DNA of 64,000 bases from Tubulanus polymorphus (GCF_964204645.1 NC_134029.1:6652001-6716000), one strand, 5' to 3'. Counted from the first letter of the stretch, positions 34,955 through 49,045 are shown. Made by a program: numbers and translations. Notes: a model not told the origin generated them from the letters alone.

Positions 34955-35284
34955 TCATCCTCCCCCGGCAGGGATTCGAACCTGATGGCATGGAGATTGC
35001 CACGGCACAAAACCCTGCCATATTCGACCGTGTGCGCAGATACATGCGCAGTTCAGATGATGTGATTTTTAGCCAATCAGAAATCCCGTTTTATTTTAGC
35101 CCGGGTTTTCCCATTTATAGTTCTTCCTTGAACGGCCTCAACGATTATACAACGAGCAATCTGATTGGCGCCGCCAGTTTTCGTTCGGAAAGCTGCCTGC
35201 GCACCCGGTCTACTGATGCAGGGGTTCGTGCCGTGGCTGAGTGTAGCGATGCCATCAGATTCGAGTCGCTGCAGAGGGAGGATG
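34955..35284. mobile_element. Palindromic element with B-box-like ends and 8-bp target duplication, copy 1
   Basis: The 330-bp element has inverted ends CATCCTCCCCCGGCAGGG and (reverse complement) CATCCTCCCTCTGCAGCG. Just inside each end is a tRNA box-B-like sequence (GGATTCGAACC at the left, a mutated version at the right). TGGTGTAA occurs immediately outside both ends (34947-34954 and 35285-35292), a clean 8-bp target duplication. Its open frames are shadows of the repeat. Confidence 0.8.
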
Positions 35285-35292
35285 TGGTGTAA

Positions 35293-38200
35293 TAGACAAT
35301 TTTTAGAAATGCTATCCGAACATAATTGGATTTAACCGAAAATCTATCGTTGCTTTTGATCTCCACACATTCGGTATATCATAACTTCTTTCTGTGTTGA
35401 TAATTTGGTTCTTTAATAAATAACCGTTCGTGTGTACAGAATGATGGTCGATAAACGCGGTGAAATAGTCGAACGCATGGCGGTTATGACGATCAATTTA
35501 AAAGGTTTATTCAGTTGAGGACCGATGTTGAGAGTTATCTGGCTCTCACAGGTCTCTTGATTAATGTATAGATTCGCTATACGAAGTGAAAGAATGTAGC
35601 GTATCATCCGTGTGATGATTGCATGCCTCCCAAACGACACATCAGGGGCGACGGGACACGTATTTTAAAGCTTGCTCGTTGCGTTTAACACCGATATAGC
35701 GAGATTTCTTCAATACATAAGTGGAAAGTAACGAATGAGAATTCGCAATTGTAAGCGCGCGCAAGATCGGGCTTTGGCTGTGAATATCATTTTCGACCTC
35801 AGTTCAACTGGGAACGAAGAAAACTTTTCCAATTAAACTAATGCGAGTTAAGCGCACCGCGCGCACCAAAAATACATCCACCAGTTTTTGGCAATTTTAT
35901 ACGTCGAAGGCATGTCTATTATAATATCATTCCAGCGTATGAAACCTTCTTAAACTATGACACTAACTAGCAAGTCGTAGACACTATAGCGGTTACACTT
36001 CATTTGTTTCAAACCGATGAAGTATTTGCGCTGGTTTTTGACGGGTATTATTGCGTGCAATTCTACGATCCAATCCAATTACATTTCCCTGACTGTCAAT
36101 TATTTGAGCTTGGGATTTGATGGTTTTTTTTTGGTATTCTACGTGATCGACGCAACGGGTGCACTGAGATATCTCTCCCGTTTCGAGGAAAATTCCAAGG
36201 AATACGTAGAGACGGATATTTGACTGGTGGTATGATTTAACGCAGTTCTTCCTACGCGATAAGACGTATTTGATTGTCATTAACCGTCATCTAGAATCCA
36301 TTCACACACCGAAGTATCCTCATACACGCGTGTGTGCGGGGGCATTCAGGAGGGTGGCGCGGGAGGAGGTTTTATCATCAGAACATGATAGTACAATTAT
36401 CTTGGCTTTTTCAAGATTGATTAAGACACAAAGCCGCATGATTCTTTATAGACAACACAAAAGCCAATAAAGCGGGCCATTTTCGTCGCCATTTCATATG
36501 ATTAATGTATCCACATCTAACTCTTGAAGTCCGATGTAATGGGCTTATCTCCTAGAACTGTTAATTGGTTAATGGACCTGAATATCGTATTAGATTATAT
36601 TAAATGATATTCTGGCCCATGTTACATATACAGCATTTTAATATGTTGAAGATTAATAATTTCATACATTCAGTTACATCATAAACAGTCCATCTATCTC
36701 ACAAAGCTCTCTCTGTTCATATACTTCTACAATTTCTATATCAGCCTACAACTGAGGCGTGGTTTTCCACTACAGATAGACAACAGCATAATGGTACTAA
36801 ACATGTTCGCCAAATCTAGAAAAAAAAATACAGAGTATTGATTGTATCGTAAATATAGAAAGCTTAAATGATAAGTTCATGCAATCTGATGCACGGCGAA
36901 TGATGCTTGTAACTGGTTCTATTAGCATAGTACATAAAGTTTTATTTCACGGAGGTGTAGTATGGCCATTAGCGGAGGAAGAGATGATCGCGGTTGTTAT
37001 ATTTGCACAGACGAGGAATAGGGGTCTCGGCTGAGTTGATTGATAGGGTTCCGCTTTCATCTTTCACGACGTAATGACAGAACATGAAGTATCTTCGAAC
37101 AACAAATATTCCTTTCCCCTCCGATCGACATGGAAAAACCGTCATCGAGTCTGAAGCCATAAATTGTGCATTCTCGGAAGATACTTATATACGAATAATT
37201 GTGGGGGTACACGTGGCATGACCTGCAGAAAGCTTGCATACGCGTCATCAACGAACTTCCGGGACAATTTAAATGTAAATGCATGCGACTGTTAATTAGT
37301 CCTAATGTGGCTTCGTGGACTCGAATTGCGGTGACGTCGACTGCCCGCAAAATCCAGATGACCCGGTCAAACAACTTCTGCCAGTTCAGATCGGAATGAT
37401 ACGATCGATTCGAACTCTTGTAGAACTTTAAAGACAGACGCGTGTTCGGAAACGCCCTGGGGAAATATTTGAGGAAAAACAACGAGAGGAATCACGAGAG
37501 ATAAAATTGGCAAAATGTTTTATCAACCGTAGATGAATTTGTGTCCATACCAGTTAAAAACTCAACATGAAATCGGGAAATACATTCTATCAATCGCACA
37601 TGACTTTATGTTGAGACATATATATCATATAACTCGACATAAAATCAAAGTTATATTTTTTTTCTAAATGATGTCCCCTAGACGTTATATTCAGGGAGTG
37701 TACCTTGCACAACTTCTGTATAGCTCCTGTATTTTGCTGTATGTTTAGAGGTACGTTTTTGCAATATCGCGCCATCGCAATGTGCCTTTGGTATCGTATC
37801 ATAGAATTGGTTTACCAAATACGATACGCATCTATTTGATACATGCACTTATAAGTGTATATAAAGATACGTTTCATATTTTTAGAATGATCAAAGGGCT
37901 CCATTTTTTGTGGTTGTATACATAACCCACAGCAGAAATTGATTATTCTTTTACTGCCGTGGAATACATAGGTTCGTTAAATTGATACTAATCGATGTTT
38001 TATACGTTGTCACCAATTGGTGCTGGTGCTATTAAAGAAGCGGTCGATGCCCAACAAGCTACGGCAGCTAATTATTAATTTCTTTATTTTATGACGATTT
38101 TTCATAGTCACGCCACGTGCTTATCTATCAGACGCAGTGACGAACCAAATTATGCACGCCTAATTTCGTTCTATTCTATGTGATCGAAAGGAGCAACGCG

Positions 38201-40781
38201 CGGAGCCCTATTCAGAATTTAATTAGCAGATTGTTCTTATTTTTCTTTATACTTCCTAGTCATTCACCATAGTCATTGATGCCTTCTTCTTGCGTCGAAT
38301 TCACTCTAGCTAATTGTACGCCACCCAACCGGGTAAACAGGCCTGACCCCAATGAGCCGGAAGTCGTAGTTATTGCAGACGACGACTAAATAAAAAAGTG
38401 CAACGAGTGTTAGTTATCGCAGGAGAGACTCGTTTCATCAGATTTTTCTTCCCGAAGGAATGATGATGATCGTTGCTTGCCTCTTTTTTTACATTAGAAC
38501 GATAGTTAGGCTAATTGGATTGGTACTGATTTAAAGAAATCGAGATTGTTCGAAAGAAATGCAGATTCACGGTACGGTTGCCGCTCTAAAATGAAGTTGA
38601 ATGAAATGTTTATCATATAGACAATATAGTGACAGTACCATGTATATCAACATATGTAACAGCACAATGAAACAGAAATATAAGGAATATCTGAATAGAG
38701 TGGGATAAAGGTACATAATTCGCTCGGTAATTGCTATAGTATCGACAAGCAATTTTGTATGTACATCAACTAATACCGTTAAATCAAGCTGCATCTTCAA
38801 TATAAATAGCTTACATATGGACTTCTATTATCTGCTTCGATTACATATAAGGATTTTGTCATCGTTCATTATAGAAGTGGCTTATAGCGTGTAGGCGCGT
38901 ACAAAATGACATGGGGTTTAAATTCCTTGCTAGGAATAACCTTCCAATTAGCAAATATCTCATGTATATAACTTTCATCAGGTCATTTACCACCAACGAG
39001 TAAATCTGTCGGAAGCTGAGCAAAAATAGACATTGCAGTAATTATCTTTAAGATAATTACTGCATCTGGACTGAAACTGAAGCCAGACCAATGATGCAAC
39101 ATCGAAGCTGCCTACCAATAATTCAAAGAATTACCATAGAGCCTACGTAGATGTTATTCTTTTGAATCATTCTTTATACGGGTAGAACACTAAACAACTA
39201 TGTTACTGCCCCGGTTACTGCGTTCGAGAAATTTAAGAATCGCCAGGAAAATCTACATTTCATTTCCTTTATAATGGTGTATAAATTATGTTTATCATGC
39301 GAAACTGAAGGGAAACTTCTTTATCGAATTTTGTTTAAATAGCAAAATATTTTTCGACCGTCAGAATGGTTCGTAAAATGCATTGCGATACCCGGGAGCG
39401 TGTAACCGCAAAACAAACCGTTTGAATTGCAGAATTAGAAAATGTCAACCAAATCGAGTATGAATATTCAATAGGCCTACAATTGCTGATAAATTCATAA
39501 ATGCAATTGGTTTTTCTTTTCATAGAATAATCGATGATAATTACTGACGTAATGTTGGCAAAGGCCACAAGATCATTCAAATTCTAGAATATTCGAAATC
39601 TATATCCTCAACTTTCATTTTGAAAACTTCGCAGTCGTCATCATGCATGCGATGGTGACGTCGCTTAGTAGAGCATTAAGCGTTCGATGCCAAGTACTGA
39701 TAGTCGTCCTTGGTATACCTACAAGATAATGCTTGGTACTCGGCGGTACACAGCCACTTTAGTATTTGGTAGTGTCAGTGTACGATATATACTCCTCATT
39801 TTGTATTCAAAATACTGTTTGATGCATGACACGTATGTATATACGCGAAGGATAAGTGGTCGCGGTAAGACCACGAGACGAACAAAGTGCGCACTCTTGG
39901 CGTCGTTGTAAATTCTATAACTTTTCGATTAGTTCACAACATTCGCGAATGTAATCATATGCAATCGCAGGATTTGATAATTCTATTGTGTTTATTGAAC
40001 GCTGCAGTGAATAAACGATGAATATTCGCGTCGTGACTACTCGCTTTAACGACGATGTTTAGAATTCACTTCTACTAAATCTTGTTAATTGGATGATGAG
40101 TTCCGGTTATCGTGCTAAGAAGATTAACCACGATATATATACGTTCAATCGAAATACCATGAACGCATATATAGAATGACTGAAGAAATCGTGACCCGAA
40201 ATCGTGTGGTATTTTGTGCCCGTTGTTATGTATTTGACACGACAAAATCTAAAGTCATTCCACCAATTTTACAATATCGGACTTGTCCCCGGTAGCAAAA
40301 AGTACTGACGTTATATATCGCGTGTATGTTTATGGCATCTAATTGGTTTTCTGATTGTCATAACTGTAACAGGGCAAAATAATAAAAATTCTCCTGGGAA
40401 AGGATTCTGCACGGAGGTTTTCCTAGTCTGGATGGTTGAACTATGCGTTAAGGTTGTCTTTGATAGGGCGAGTAGTTCAAGCGCAAGGAAACAACCCGAA
40501 GCGTCATCTGTCTTTGCAATTAATCGGCATCCATTTATACGAGGTCCGAATACAAAAATCCAGCAAATTGGACTCACTTCCCCCGAATGTGTAACATTTG
40601 GTAGTCAAATTTTCCTAGACCTGTGAGACGATTAGCCTTGTGAGACATTGAATAAAACAAAAACGAATCAAGTGCGTAATAGAATTTTTCAAAATTCCTG
40701 AATTATTTACTGTGTTCAGGAAACCATCAGTTTGGATTGTTCGATGTTATCATCATTCTTTATTTAGCTTATAGATACACA
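35293..40781. other. Long non-coding stretch
   Basis: No supported gene. The longest frame (141 codons, minus, 37057-37482) has no family resemblance and no splice context. A 29-bp hairpin is listed at 39035-39063. Confidence 0.4.
39035..39063. repeat. 29-bp near-perfect palindrome
   Basis: GCAGTAATTATCTT, one T, then the exact reverse complement AAGATAATTACTGC. There is no poly-T tract or other sign of a terminator; function unknown. Confidence 0.7.
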
Positions 40782-40917
40782 GGGGCTCGTATTCGAAGTT
40801 CGGGGGTGAACTGTAGCTTAGATCATCCAATATCCAAGGTACTATTAAATGTAAAAAGAACTTGGATATTGGATGATCCTAAGCTACAGTTCACACCAAA
40901 CTTCAAATACGAGCCCA
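40782..40917. mobile_element. 136-bp foldback MITE
   Basis: The left arm (GGGGCTCGTATTCGAAGTTC, then GTGAACTGTAGCTTAG and ATCATCCAATATCCAAG) is repeated in reverse complement on the right, leaving a loop of only about 25 bases. Only one copy was found in the window. Confidence 0.8.
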
Positions 40918-41800
40918 TGTAAATAGATATTATTGATATTTTGTATAAAGTAGGTAACATACATAATGTTGAAATAGATTGACAGGGTGAACCTGTTTAA
41001 AGTTTTCTCTTGTAGCTACAGGTACCAAAATAGACACTTCTCTTTCACCCACACATTTGCAGTTTCTCACTCACAGTCGATTTTCTACTGCTACATTTTA
41101 TAAAAGTGTAGATGTGAAATAGATGTGACGAAAATCCCTCGTATATAACGAACCAATCATCAGCGGGATCTTGATCATGAAAACATTAACCAATTATGTC
41201 CGTCGAAACTGATCAGCTGGAAGTAGAAGCCGAAGTTGGAAGCAGAGAACGTAATGCAAAGCCTTGGACGTACTGGTACTAATTAATACATGTACGGCCA
41301 TATCGTCTGCCGAGAAGAAGAAAATCATGTACGTAATGGAGTGATGAAAATCAAGCTTATTCACCGTTTTATCTTGCTTATGATTCATTCGTAATTAGTC
41401 TGATAATATTTTCCGCCGGTCGATTCCCCCCAGAGTGCATTTGAGAATCTTTGATGAATGGGATGATGCTACGCAATTTCGGCTATTTACCTAGATGCGC
41501 GATCTGCGTCGCTTCCGTAATCAGCATTCGCCCCGACCAGTTTCCAAGCGACGGAGCTCAGCCCTAGCTAGGTTATTCTCTTCTCTACTCCAGAACCAAA
41601 AGAATTGGCTAATTCCGTCGAACGACACACATCATCGCAAACCGCCAAATCAACTTAAGGTCGGCGGTCTTGAAAGATGATAATTCGTCTATCTATAAAG
41701 ACAGCAAATATAGATGCGCGATGGAAGATCTGACTGACTGACTGTCAGGTGCAAGCGACCTTCCTGAACGTGGGTCGTCTGGAAATTAGCATATTTTGCG
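40918..41800. other. Non-coding stretch
   Basis: No exon, RNA gene or clear repeat recognised. Short open frames only. Confidence 0.35.
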
Positions 41801-42114
41801 ACATCCTCTCCGGCAGGGATTCGAACCTGATGGCATCGAGACTCGCCACGGTACGGAACCCTGCCACATTAGCCCGAGTGCGCAGCTTAGATGATCTCAT
41901 TGTTAGCCATCAGAAATCCCGTTTTATTTTAACCCGGGTTTTTCCATTTATAGTTTATCCGTGAAATTTGCCTCAGCGATTATGCAACGGGGAATCTGAT
42001 TGGTTTGCTTGCGGCAAACCTGCGCACGTACCTGCGCACGCTGTCTAGTGCGGCAGGTATCGTAGCGTGGTAAGTCTCGATGCGATCAGGTTCGAATCTC
42101 TGCCAGGGAGGATG
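41801..42114. mobile_element. Palindromic element with B-box-like ends and 8-bp target duplication, copy 2
   Basis: The 314-bp sibling of 34955-35284. Both ends keep the box-B-like motif GGTTCGAATC(C/T)CTGCC facing outwards from the centre. The target duplication ATTTTGCG is perfect (41793-41800 and 42115-42122). The internal segment AGAAATCCCGTTTTATTTTA is shared with copy 1. Confidence 0.85.
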
Positions 42115-42122
42115 ATTTTGCG

Positions 42123-43850
42123 GTGGCGCAATTGGGATAATATCATCATTCTTCGCTTTACGTTTCATAAAGGCGAATTTCATCTAACAGCGCAGTTACA
42201 GCCAGACCGCAACAGACAATAAATTATCCATAATTTGGATATTATACGAGACTGGGTGAATAATATTTGTATTTATTACCGAGATCAATTAAATAGGACC
42301 CATGTAACAATCAATCAGAGAATATTACGCCGGGAGAAGTCGTCGGTGGTGGCGATTGCCATATATATATAATTGATTCAGCGTGTTGTGTATAAGCTAA
42401 GCCACACATTGATCAAGTGGAATTGTTTTCAATCCGAGAACACGATCAGGAATTCATGTCGCGAATTAGGTCCAATTGAAGTTCGACAGCCTTCGTGGTG
42501 TATCAAACATCACCCGATCGTAACTTCTTTCTGCGTCTAACTTTATTATCGATGATGACGTGTCTCTGAGTTTGACGTATGATCTGCTTGCTAAATATAC
42601 ATTAATATCAATTTGGAATTTTCACTGTTCAGCGCAGGCAACGCCGGATATGATATATAGCATCATATCTATAAAAGAGAGTAATGTACGTACTAGATGT
42701 ATTCGTATAATACTATATCGACCCGATATATGAAATAAGCATCCGATCCCACTAAATATCACTGTGTTAACCTATATATTCACAATCTTCTATATCACAC
42801 CAGTGCCCAACGGATTTTTCTGTTTTTTCGTAATATTGTACATACCTGTTTTATTGTAAACGAAGAATATTTGACACTCCGAGCTCGGCGCTAGTTCGGC
42901 GCTATGTTTAACCGTTCGTCATCAGAACGTCAGTCTATTCATTGCCTTTTTCTATCCTGAAATAAAATGGAACCCTTTTACGACTTGAAAAGCTACGAAA
43001 TATTTACAGTTTGTGATATATTAGCTAGCTACATGCATAGATGATGCAATGTTTCCTGATTTATATACATGTACCTGGGCGAGAATGGGACGTCATTTGT
43101 AATACCAGAATGTTTCACATTCACTGCATTTTCAATGCTATTAGTTAAATTTATCATCATTAGGCCACATCTCGGGAACTATATGCACAGTACATTACAT
43201 GGTCGTGATTTTACCCGGGGCTCACTGGGTAGCTGATACATTATGCCTCAAGAATATACATTAATATACATTACTGGGAATCGAAACTTTAAATAGCCGC
43301 GTTGTAATTCAAAATATGTATATCAAACATTTCGGTTGCCTAATTCTATAGTGACTACTTAGTACAAATTCAGGTAGTATCCTGAAGGGTCGTGATAGAT
43401 TTCCCAGTAGTATATACTACTGATATTAGCGTCGATGTTGCATATATAGTCCGGGGATATTAGATTTCGAATTGAGATCGATACCAGAATGTGAACGGTT
43501 ACATAACAATTATAAATCAATTCATTAGCGGGCAGCGATGCTAAATCCAATTAGAGTTGGATTAAATATACGCGGGTAAATGTGTGGTGAGCAATTGTTT
43601 CGTGTCAAATGACCTCTCCTCTTGATACAGTTCAAATGAACTATAAACAGCTGCGGCCTTCGTTTTAGTTTATCTGACTTCTTAAATGCCACCGATAATC
43701 TTAGTCCATCGAGTAACGGTCTTGCTTATGGATAATTAGATTGCGGCTTATACTTTGACCTTTTGGATTGATAATGATATAATATTGCTTTCAGTTAGCT
43801 GCATATCATTGTATATAATCTATTCAAGGAGAAAGGAGCATGCGCTTTTT
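42123..43850. other. Non-coding stretch
   Basis: AT-rich with many TATA-like runs. No gene or repeat family recognised. Confidence 0.35.
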
Positions 43851-43854
43851 TAAA

Positions 43855-44035
43855 ACTTCATCGTGTTCATTCACTGAATCTTTATTTCGGAAACAGAGAA
43901 ATGATTTTGTTTGAAACTTCAATCTGTTTTTTCATTGAAACATCATTTTCGAAACAGAGTGTTCACTCGTTGAATCTTCATTTTGGAAACAGAGAAATGT
44001 GTTTCTTTGAAGCTTCATCGTGTTCATTCATTCTC
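43855..44035. repeat. Degenerate tandem repeat, about 60-bp unit
   Basis: The phrases CGGAAACAGAGAAATG / CGAAACAGAGTGTTCACT / TGGAAACAGAGAAATG, each linked to TTGAAnCTTCA(A/T)...GTTCATTCA, recur about three times. The frames it opens on the plus strand are by-products of the repeat. Confidence 0.65.
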
Positions 44036-44296
44036 ATTCGAGAATCTTACCAATTAGAAAAAAGATTCTTTTTATGCAAAGTTACCATATTTTCAAAGGT
44101 AGTATTCGCTTTGAAATGTCAAACCGTAATTACATGCAAATTCGGAAGACAAATGTCAACGCTTCTTTTTTTCGATGGCTTTTTGTGACTAAGTTCTGTG
44201 GTTCTCGCTGGGGACAAAAATTCTTTTCAACTCATTAATTTATTCGTCGATTCGTAATGTGAATCAGAAGGAGTAGATGAAGCGACTTCGAGAAAG

Positions 44297-44333
44297 AATG
44301 CAACCCCGAAGCTTCAGGAAGCGGGGTGCATTA
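44297..44333. repeat. Hairpin with 11-bp GC-rich stem
   Basis: ATGCAACCCCG and CGGGGTGCAT are separated by about 13 bases. The stem is stable for this AT-rich neighbourhood. No histone-type or ribozyme motif was recognised. Confidence 0.45.
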
Positions 44334-44975
44334 AAACTGTCATGCTGCAGTTATATCAATCTTCGAAGCAGATTCTGTTGCAAAATGTGAAGATTTCCTC
44401 AATACTAAAATCCCATCGATCTTCATAGAACTAATAATGTAATTGCGGCATCGAATTCATCCATAAATCACAGAATATACGCGACTCAGTAGTTTATATC
44501 ATTTATATTTGTCCACTTCAATGTAAATTCTGGTGCACGGATGACGTGAAGTGCGTGAATAGAATGAAACCAAGGGACCGCGAGGACAGATTTCCATACA
44601 CAGAAAGCTGATGCTGCCCGTGGGCGACATGCACTCTGTAATGAATTGAAGCAAGGAAGATAAATAACGGGAGTCATTTTTGTTAGTGTTATACCTACTG
44701 CCCGTGTATTAACGAGGAAGCGAATACCAGTCTACCGGTCTCCAATGCCGAGGTTCCACAGTTCTCATCAGAAATATAGAATGTCGGAGTCTATATACCA
44801 GTAGTATAGACCAGTAGAAGGGTCCCAGCAATATGGATAAGACAGACATTAGTAATGAAACATTACCAAATGTCGATGTAGCAAACAGCGTATATACACC
44901 GTATCCACAGGTTCGAACGATTTTTTTTAGCTGAACCAGTAGCTGGATTCTTATCAGAACAGCAGCAGTTGACAC

Positions 44976-45115
44976 CAGAGGCCAGTTCCATAGTCACAGC
45001 TTAGACTTAAAAAACCCGCCTAAGACCAATTTTCAAAAATCATTTAACAACTAAAGACCAGTTTAAAGATTTAAGACCACTTTTGGACTTAAGTCGCATC
45101 TGTGCAACAAGCCCC
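44976..45115. mobile_element. MITE family 1, copy 3 (diverged)
   Basis: Left end CAGAGGCCAGTTCCATAGTC, right end TCTGTGCAACAAGCCCC, with an internal TTAAGACCACTTTTGGACTT shared with copy 2. The most diverged of the four copies. Confidence 0.7.
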
Positions 45116-48100
45116 ATCATCGCATAGTTAGTAATCGATGTTTTTTGGTCGGTTTGGGTATCGACTCGGCACCGAGGTGGTCAATCATTGCGGCCCTTGT
45201 GTCTTGGCACTCAATCGATGAAAGAAAAGTATCTTGTTCTTGCGGTTATTTCATCATTTGTCAACATTCGCCGAGATTTCGTGCTACCGAGATCCTTTCA
45301 TCCATCAACATCGTCAGAAAATGTCTTTGCCGCTTAGTAATAAGTCTATGAGGCGTACTTCATTAGCGCTAATAGCAACGTGACGGTCTACTATCGCAAA
45401 CCTTCCCCTGGCCGACTTATTAGTACCGGTATTCGATCGGGTCAGATGGTGTGTTGGTTCCGGTTAAGATGTAACGATTCGTGATTTAAGAACTAGATCA
45501 ATTCTAAGTTCTTAATCAATGTATTAAGCTAGCGAACAGCGGTAGACATAATACGGCTCAATTCATGCAATGATTTTTGAGATTTCTTTTCGCAAATCTC
45601 AATGTTCAGTGCAATGGCAATGCGCTGTGGGAAATCCCTATGGTGCGCAATCTCAAACTCAAGCGGGAAATGATCAAATTGCAAGTAACGTTCTTAAAGC
45701 GCTGAAAAACTAGGAAAAATAGCTTTAACCATGTACTTTAAAACGATACTTTTATATTCCATGTGCGTTTTATACTCCATGCTTTAACAGTTACTTAGAT
45801 ATTTCAAAATGAATTAAAATCGCGATTTTGTTTGACCCAGTAAAACATGCGGTTCTTGATTTCGCATCGTCAATATTGCGTACCAAAAAAACCCGAGAAT
45901 CACCGGCAAAACCTGCATTTGATATTCTTTAAAATGATGCATTAATTACGTTTTCCAAGAAAGTGACCATGACATTTAAACTGTTGATCTCATTGTTGTT
46001 TATCTCGATGGGAATGATATCGCAAATGTTCTCCATCCTGTTTTTCCTCTCCAAAAGCTCTTGTTAATCACGACAATTCATCAGATGATTAGATCAAAAA
46101 ACACCATTTTTTCTTTGTCTTTTACTTGTCGACGACCAATTGCTAATTACCAGTTCTCACCGCACTTCCTTTCACTTTCCTCGCAGAATTTGTTTTTGTC
46201 TATATCTTAGTCCTTCTCGCCACTTCATAAGTACCAATTCCCAGATTGCAACCACTTACTAGAGTTGCGAGGCCACGAGAAGGCGTACTTGCTGCTAAAT
46301 CACAACAATTTAGCTTTCATTAAGTTTGATGGTTCTTACAATTAGCGTTCAGTTCATTTAGCAGCTCACTTGCAAAGGCTGCCCATTTCAGATTAAAGAA
46401 ACCATGTTTTATAGACCATGTTATACTCCCATTTTTAAGTCCATGAAGAAAACTTAACTCTCAAATGACAACGAGACACTCTAGAATAAATGTCATTTTT
46501 CTAAAATATTGTAGATCCCTACGTATCATAGAAATAATCCCAGCATTTAATTCTTTAACTTGATGAATACAACATCTTTCAATCTCTTAAGGTACATTTG
46601 AATATTCCTTCTACAGATCTTTCTGAGAGGGAAATTTCTTCTTACGTCATGTAAGTATAATAACTTTGCTGAGTAAAAGTGATTATAATGTTTGATGCGG
46701 CTCATTTCGTTGCTGTGGACTTCTCGTATAGACAGACGATGACACAGTAAGGTAGCCCGCGATGGCATTCTGTGTCGTCTGCGTATCGTGGATAATTGTA
46801 AACCACGCGTGAACGATATATCACTTTGATAGGAAATGGAAACCACATATCGGCACTGATCACAAATGAACGTGAATAAAATCGATCCTATCGAGAAATG
46901 ATGAATTATCCTGCAGTAAACTGGAGACGTGTGGGTACATTGAAACTGCACTCAGGCCTATTGTTACAAGAAATAGTAAGATCTCAGGTTGCCAAGTCCA
47001 GATAGTTTTGAGAAGTTTTCAGAAGTTACTCTCGCTGGGTTTATCATTTAGAATGGTGTTCTTGTTTTGTGTGTTAGTTTTGAAGATGTTTACTTGAGTA
47101 TATAAAGTCTCAACGGTATGGAAGGCATGGAAGGGTGTGGTTAGTGGATCAGTGCCAAAAAAGGGTCCCTGTGATTCGCATTAACGGTAAACCTACGAGC
47201 TATACCGGAGATTTGTGGACCCATATCGTCGTTGATCACCGACCAAAAAACCTATTCCATTTCCTGACTAGTCTTCTCATAGAACGTAACGCAGATATCA
47301 GTATCGTCTACGGGGTCTGCTCTGGCCAACAATTGCAATATTCGGCCCATTTACGGATTTACATGGGAGACCTATCTCTAACATAAATGAAAGTGGTTCC
47401 TTGCTTTGATATGTGTAGTGTTACCTCATCCTCGCTTGCCAGGTATCGCTCCTGAACTCGCTGCCACCAGCTCGGGGAACAGTTTTAGCTTAGTGAGTTC
47501 CGGTGAAGATGTGTCTCCTAAATGGCCCAGCTCTTTAGATTCAGGGTTCGACTGGGGGCACGATCGACTATTGCTGCTCGAATAGCATCGGTGCTGTTCT
47601 GAATTTCATGTTTTCTCACCTAACATGATATTTCTTTTACCCAGAAGCGTTCGGTAAATACTTCGATATTATCGAGATTTTGCTATGCGCGCACAGTGTG
47701 TCATCGGTATACAGCGCTTAAAATCGCGCGTATTCATGCATGTCATCTTTCATATCTTCTTCCAATGCGCCGACCAATATCCCGGGAATAAACTGCAACC
47801 TGGATCCCCGCGCAGGCAACTGGATTATGTCACTTTCGGTCTGATATAGAAAATCCATGAATAATGACAATGTTTGGAAAATGTCATCAAATCGCTTGTA
47901 ACGCCGAAACTGTGTTTAATGTATTATGCAGAGTGGAATTTCAGATGCCGTTCTGGTTATCTTTTAGTTTTTGCCGAGACCAACTGGAGACGAGCTAGGA
48001 GATGCAAAATGATTTTAACTTTGGATTCTTGTCAGTCTGATGCTATGGACGAGCAGGCGTGTATTGCAAAATAAAGCCGGATTCGATCCAACAGTTTCAG

Positions 48101-48738
48101 GAGAAGATTTTGTAACATAATTGAATAAACAGACTTCGTGACCATGCCATATTGACGATCAATAAAATGAGAGATTCATATGGCATCTCCGGACTTTCTA
48201 AATGACCTTATTTATCTTATGTCTTTATCTATGGCAAGTCTCCAATACTTACTGACGGTCAACAAACTGTGACGTCACATACATGAGTTCCATACTGACG
48301 TAAGTCTGTTAGCGAAGACAGTGCAGCACGTACATCGAATCAATCTTGAACCTCACTGGAAATGACTTCGACCACGCCCGTCAGAACTAGTCGATGTCGA
48401 TAGTTGATTCCTTCGTTCAATTCGTAATAATTAAAACTGTATTCTCAAAGTTTATAAGTCAAACGTATAATCATAATGTTGTGTAGCGATAGCAATTCAT
48501 TCCTTTATGACGTCAAGCAGTTTTAAGTGATATGAGTATATATACTAGTACAATGAGAACAGTTTCAATTTCCTGATTAACAGCACTTTTGAAATGAAAT
48601 ATACAATAGCTCACTATTGACTGAGCACTGACCAGGCGTGGCAGACCTACTTGGTTACCGTACTTTTTATAGTGTAACCGTATTCGAAGTCTTGAAATGG
48701 CGTCAATGTAAAAAACCGTAACCGTGACCTAAACATAA
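45116..48738. other. Non-coding stretch
   Basis: No supported gene; the 134-codon minus-strand frame at 46547-46951 has no splice context or family resemblance. The segment nearest 49 kb may hold a non-coding exon and promoter of the following gene. Confidence 0.35.
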
Positions 48739-48739
48739 G

Positions 48740-48849
48740 GACCCTGTTCCACAGTTGTGAGTTAAGATTTACCTCAGAGTTAACTCTTTGAAAATGAACT
48801 AATTTTAACTCGGAGTTTACTCTAACTAATAACTGTGGAACCGGATCAA
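48740..48849. mobile_element. MITE family 3 (GTTCCACAGTT ends)
   Basis: The left end GACCCTGTTCCACAGTTGTG and the right end, as reverse complement GATCCGGTTCCACAGTTATT, form inverted repeats around a 110-bp unit containing GAGTTAACTC and ACTCGGAGTTTACTC. It resembles family 1 in layout but not in sequence. Confidence 0.6.
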
Positions 48850-49045
48850 GGATATCACGCATTGAAAATCGGTATATGCAAAGTATCATCTGAAAATGCA
48901 TATTTCGGCTATATCGAACAGACCTCGCATTTACTATAAGCCCGCGTATGTCCTGTTTCAAATGAAATTGTTTAATAGAAGATGAAATAATGTTGTGTTT
49001 ATTCGTCTGTTTTAGATATGAGATGAAAATTAAACGCGATGCGGG

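Noticed and set aside
34970-35000. Possible tRNA gene
   Set aside because: Only a box-B-like T-arm is present, it is duplicated in inverted form at the other end of the same element, and there is no D-arm, anticodon arm or acceptor pairing.
37057-37482. 141-codon open frame on the minus strand
   Set aside because: No family resemblance, no splice context, erratic composition, and the opposite strand is equally open over part of it.
43901-44238. Two overlapping plus-strand frames of 95 and 72 codons
   Set aside because: They are created by the tandem repeat at 43855-44035.
46547-46951. 134-codon open frame on the minus strand
   Set aside because: Looks like chance: no domain, no conserved pattern and no neighbouring exons.
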